Below, one piece after another: positions 59,865-64,000 of a stretch of DNA of 64,000 nucleotides; the first letter of the stretch is position 1, and every line of letters starts with the position of its first letter. Under the pieces are notes generated by a model. The model searched no databases. It was not told the DNA's origin and saw nothing but the letters and a program-made list of their open reading frames with translations. Source of the stretch: Plumapathes pennacea. Its lineage: Eukaryota; Cnidaria; Anthozoa; Antipatharia; Myriopathidae. Position numbers and translations under genes: made by a program. The stretch spans positions 10,712,440 through 10,776,439 of the forward strand of contig OZ038462.1 in assembly GCA_964036295.1 (NCBI GenBank). The letters run 5' to 3'.

Positions 59865-62203
59865 TCAAAGTCCCCCGTTAGGTGGCGGAACTTCAATGGT
59901 TTCATCTCGACCAGAAGCCTCAAAAGTGGTTAGTTCACTTTCAGGGACAATCTGAAAAAATATACACAGGGAATCATTTGACTACTTGGACGAGCACAAT
60001 GCATGAATTGAAATGAATAATCAGGTTCACGATACGCTGCATTAAATCAGTTAATGAGCTCCCCCAAACATACACCTTACCAAAGCGTAAAACATTTGGA
60101 TTGTGATCTCTTTCGTTTTAAATATGACTCAATATACATAAATCTAAAAGACACTATGACAGTGAGAGGAATAAGCATAAAAAAGTATAATTTTTCAACT
60201 GGGCAGAGAAGCGGGAGAAGTAGCAAAGATTAGCTCTATCACTTCAGTTACTATAAGAAGGCGTACAAACCAAAAGAACTACTATGTAGGTTGGCCTTTG
60301 TTTGTCCATACAAACAAGTAACAGTGACAAATGCCGAGGTAGCGTACACGTGACCCAGTGTACGCCGCCTCCAACTGACAAACAAGGAACAGTAACAAAA
60401 GCCAAGGTACAAACACACGCGGCGTACTTAGGGTCACATGTACCTCGGTTTTTGTTGCTGTTCCTTTTCTTTAGCTGGACTTGGCGTGCCTAGGGTCTCG
60501 TGTTCCGACTGTGGTTTTGGCTTTTCAGATTAACTGCGTTCTTTCCTAATACGTACCATGCATGACGCATGTTGTCTATATCTCAGAGATTTGACTTGGG
60601 TTGTGTCATCCACTGTCTTTAGAACGTGTTGTGGTGTCCTGTTATTGTACCCAGCATTCCCAGTACACGATATTTCCCGCATCCCATCTTTTCCTTTGCG
60701 AAAGTCGTCCTGTGTCTTTCTCGTCTCTGACACTCCACATTCTTCACAATTGCTTTCCGTTTAATGTGGTTCATCCCCCATTGTCCTCAAGGTTGCCTCC
60801 ACTGTATCAGAAGATGATAATTTAGGTCGTGTATGCGCGGCATCTTCCTTGTTTTGTAGTCTCAGATATCTTGGAGGTTTGACTTGGGCTGTCTTTAAAA
60901 AGTGCCGTGGTGCCGTGTTATCGTGCCCAGCATTCCCAGTACACAATTTTTCCATTCCATTTTCTCCTTTATGAGGTTTTAAGCGGATTAATGGGGGCGC
61001 AAGTCTTGTGTGCCGTTAATAATAATGTTTTCAAGAGCAGGAGGCTCCTTGCCATTCGCATGAAAAGATTGCCTTTTTCCATCCACGATCACTACATAAC
61101 AAGGATCGAGGCTTAGGATTTGTGGGATTGCGTCGATTGGATGGATACTTGGTCCGGTTGTGCCTTCGGGCGGTAATGCTTGTTGCAAGTTAGGCGCCAG
61201 AGTGCTTTTCTGAGCAATAATCCACTTTGGTGTTCTTGTAGGCGCTTCGACTGTGGTTGACTGAGCGACATGTGTCGTGGTGTTGTCGGCTTCCGCAGTT
61301 TGCGCAGTGTATGTAATTTGCTGCCCATTCGGCGTTGGTGTTACACAAGTAGTTTGCCTTCGACTATCTGCTATTTTCTTTCCCATCGGCCTTCGTTTTC
61401 TTCGTTTTTAATTGAAGTGGGGGACCCATCCAAGTGGGTTGGTCACAGGTGGAAATGTCACCTCCAGGTTTAGTTTGTTCCACGTGTTTTTCAAGCCAGA
61501 GTCCTGGGTGTGGTTCTGCACACTAATAGTAGTCCTTGTTTGTTCCGGCAGCTTTGTAGGTTGATGTGTGCTGTCTTCAGGTCGGTTCAACTGGTGGCTT
61601 CCTTCCTCTTCCTTGGCGTTTTGGTTCAAATTTGGTGGAATGATAACTTTGATCGTTGTGCTGGCCTTTTTGGCCTGTCTTTCTGATGTTGAAACATTTT
61701 GATAGTTCTGTGTTCCGCTTGTTGTCACTTCAGGATTGTTGGCTGCCCTTTCCTTTTTGCGCCAATTTCTCTAGAGATTCTTGGTTTTTTCCTTAAAAGA
61801 ATCATTCTTGGTGTTGTTCTCCGAACTGATATCCTTTCGCGGTGGTTTCCTCGACATTGTAAGTCTATATTTGTCATTTTCAAGTGTATTCCAACTTTGT
61901 CCATAATTCTTGGATTTCCGTGAGTCAAAAATGTGTGGAATGACATCGTTGATCTATGTGGTGGCATTTTCATCCTGCTTGCTCGCAGCTGGTGCCAAGC
62001 AGGTTGATTACAAAGTTACTTAACTCGTTAAAAGTTCCGTTCCATTTGAACTGATCTTTGACCTCAATGAATACCAAACGTTCAGAGACATTCTCAATAG
62101 ATGCAGGCTCACATTGAGCGCAAAGTTCACGCCCGACATTCAAGAAGTCACGTGAGAGGGAGAGAAGAAGAACAAGAAACTTTATTTGACTACGGAAATT
62201 CAT
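59865..62203 (-). pseudogene. Candidate secreted Thr/Asn-rich protein gene, probably decayed
   Basis: Weakly supported minus-strand unit. The ATG at 62203 gives MNFRSQIKFLVLLLSLSRDF, a signal-peptide-like start, then ELCAQCEP and VKDQFKWNGTFNELSNFV before a stop at 61970. Further downstream one reading frame runs hydrophilic and Thr/Asn/Lys-rich (KDISSENNTKNDSFKEK, then ANNPEVTTSGTQNYQN) over about 0.9 kb to 60988. It is interrupted in the same frame by TAG near 61770 and TAA at 61408-61410, and ends ENIIINGTQDLRPH. Two related segments at 60761-60955 and 60530-60733 share CTGNAG(Y/H)(N/D)N and LKT. A possible last exon at 59951-59865 follows a good acceptor and reads IVPESELTTFEASGRDETIE to a stop. 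The family is not recognised. Stops in frame suggest decay, or an incorrect exon model. Confidence 0.35.
60585..60985. repeat. Diverged direct repeat
   Basis: The segments at about 60585-60700 and 60875-60970 share TTGACTTGGG, GTGTTATTGTACCCAGCATT / GTGTTATCGTGCCCAGCATT, then CCCAGTACAC. On the minus strand they encode similar CTGNAG-containing peptides. Confidence 0.65.
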
Positions 62204-62725
62204 CAATCTTTACAGATTGCTTTCCATGAAAGCCGTACTACATACTAATAAATTTATATATAACTTCAATAATTACAATTCAATATAAATATGAATAAAC
62301 TTCCCATACAAGATAAAAGTTATCTACAATTAAAAATTGCATCACAATGGTGATCAAGCAACCTTTTGAACGATGCCATAGAGTGAGCTGATCTGATATG
62401 GAAGGGTAAGTTATTCCACAGAGCAGCCCCACTATATACAAAACTGTTTTTGAGGGCATCTGTACGAGGCTTTGGGAGGATAAGTTTTAATTCACTATTT
62501 CTTAGACTGTACACGTTACCCACAGTATTCATTTCAAATTGACTTTGGAGGTATTCCGGATAGATCTTATGTATAATCTTATACAGAATAATGGCTTTAT
62601 GTTTATATCTTCTTTGGGATAGGTTTATCCAATTCAATTGCTTTAGTATATCTGTTGAAAAAACATCGTAATCATAACACTTGCTGGTAATTACTCTGGC
62701 CGCTCCTTGGTACGGTCTCAGTAAT
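62165..62725 (-). mobile_element. LINE 3' end (5'-truncated non-LTR retrotransposon)
   Basis: The minus-strand frame reads GAARVITSKCYDYD, LKQLNWINLSQRRYKHKAII, LYKIIHKIYPEYLQ, then SLRNSELKLILPKPRTDALK and SFVYSGAALWNNLPFHIR to a stop at 62320. This is the typical C-terminal end of CR1/RTE-like reverse transcriptase ORFs (AARVI...LRNS...PRT...SFxYSGAxLWNxLP). The upstream RT domain is absent. An AATAAA (as TTTATT at 62181) marks the likely 3' end. Confidence 0.85.
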
Positions 62726-62831
62726 GTCAGACTGCCTAGATCTTGTGTAGTAATTGGTAACTACAGTGACAGAGAAATAAACCTCGAAAGCAAGCGCATG
62801 CTCAGGGGTGAACAGAATTCGATTTTCAACT

Positions 62832-62905
62832 GCGTCACGGATCGGATAGGATCTTTCGTCAATGTCGTGTTTTGTCACTGCGTCACGGATCGGATCTTTC
62901 GTGCT
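62832..62905. repeat. Short tandem duplication
   Basis: CTGCGTCACGGATCGGATAG...ATCTTTCGTC and CTGCGTCACGGATCGGATCT...TTCGTG occur about 49 bp apart. Confidence 0.85.
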
Positions 62906-63336
62906 TTTCCCAAGACAAGTGAAACTGATTTTTTCGAACCATCGATAGGAACATGATGCGAAGCTGTTTATCAGAATATCCGGCAGAACGCTGTGTAGTG
63001 CCGTGTTTGCCAAGAAACAGACGTTGCAATCCTCCCAGAGCTGTGATGTATAAATCAGCTGTTTTACTAACTATATGTATGCATGTAGATATGCCTTTGA
63101 TAATTATATGCATGTAATAATGTACTGTATAATATATGCTTGTGTATTAGACCAATAATTTATGAATGTGCATAGCACATCTCTTTTTTTTTTTTTTTTT
63201 TTTTTTTTTTATATGTATGTATTTTTTTTTTTTATTTCTCTGTTAATGTTATTTGATTTGTCAGTCAATATGCCTATGCAATATAAGCCTCTGGCTTTGG
63301 CTATTAATTTCAAATATGTAAAAATCATAAAACAAT

Positions 63337-63375
63337 AAAGGCAAATTATTATTATTATTATTATTATTATTATTT
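63337..63375 (+). repeat. (ATT)n tail with upstream AATAAA
   Basis: AATAAAGGCAAATT followed by about nine ATT units. This arrangement is typical of the 3' end of a non-LTR retroposon; the body upstream (about 63060-63336) is noncoding. Confidence 0.6.
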
Positions 63376-64000
63376 TCCACAGGAGATACAACTTCTCTCT
63401 GCATTCAGAGTTTGCCACCGTATTCCCTTTGGCGATTGGACACGAATGCGGATCATTTTATTTTGCTGAGCTATGAAGCTCAGCAATACGAGTTTCTGAC
63501 CTTGTCTATAGTATGTAGGTGGTCAGAGTAGAATGGCACATAAACATTGTCATGCATTGTCATATTAATGTACTGTTTTCCAGTGTTCTGTTTTGTTAGT
63601 TTACAGACCTTGAATTGTTATCCAAGAGATTGTTCAACATTACTTGGTAGCATTGCAGTGCAACAGTCACATGACATTGCCAACAACTTTCGTCTTTTTG
63701 TTGCCATGATTAATATCATGGCCATGTCAGTGGAGTTTAACAATAACTATAAAACAAATGAGCAATCCAAGTAGAATGCTTGCAAATGAGCAATCCAACT
63801 AGAACCCCATAATTCAGTAGCACGAACGCACTGTAATCCCTGATTTATATCTAGTTTCTACTATACAATGACCATTGCGAAACAAAGGCTACATGATCGG
63901 ATGGAAGAAACATTTCAACAGGCAATGTACGATAAGCAGAAGCATTTATGTCATGTACAGCGTAAAGCATAGATCCCTTTGTTTTATACGGCAAAGGCTC

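Larger units (their letters stand above)
62726..64000. other. 3' flank, repeats, no gene seen
   Basis: Contains a short tandem duplication (62832-62905), a poly(T) run at 63185-63210, and an ATT run at 63349-63375 preceded by CAATAAAGGCAAATT, the typical tail of a LINE or SINE inserted on the plus strand. No convincing coding exon. Confidence 0.5.

Overview
This window is nuclear DNA from an animal. Genes have many introns with GT/AG boundaries, introns and intergenic DNA are AT-rich, and short inverted-repeat transposons and simple repeats are abundant. The protein repertoire (CCT8, Headcase, SYAP1, furin-type convertases, a rhodopsin-like receptor with a GERY motif, LINE remnants) fits a cnidarian, most likely an anthozoan such as a stony coral. 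That assignment is an inference from sequence style; no database search was possible.

Layout. (1) 655-1762, minus: a broken class A GPCR with two frameshifts. (2) 3699-11870, minus: the first 12 exons of CCT8 (TCP-1 theta); the second half of the gene is not recognisable between 3698 and the window start. (3) 13050-14336, plus: a Headcase (HECA) gene, head to head with CCT8. (4) 17291-25535, minus: a complete 12-exon SYAP1 (BSD domain) gene. (5) 26283-37276 and 40693-54772, both plus: two tandem paralogous furin/PC-type proprotein convertases, reconstructed as 14 exons (801 aa) and 13 exons (877 aa). (6) 57941-58856, plus: a cysteine-rich single-pass membrane protein with a frameshift. (7) 59865-62203, minus: a poorly defined, possibly decayed gene for a secreted Thr/Asn-rich protein, next to a LINE fragment.

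The most interesting locus is the convertase pair. Both proteins keep the Asp/His/Asn/Ser catalytic set, but the P domain is interrupted before its last beta strands by about 183 (copy A) or 213 (copy B) hydrophilic residues, after which the P-domain end resumes. Inside the insert the two copies share a repetitive VQV-TEETG-QRVQVN motif. Both also carry unusual residues around the substrate cleft: a Cys just before the catalytic His, a Cys in the S-x-S-W-G-P strand, and loss of acidic residues that in furin select basic substrates. Exon lengths match almost perfectly between the copies, which shows a tandem duplication; copy A has two introns that copy B lacks.

The rest is dominated by repeats: at least six families of short terminal-inverted-repeat elements, LINE 3' ends, a 2.45 kb inverted-repeat element carrying a 132-bp minisatellite, and two tandem duplications that copy splice junctions in convertase A.
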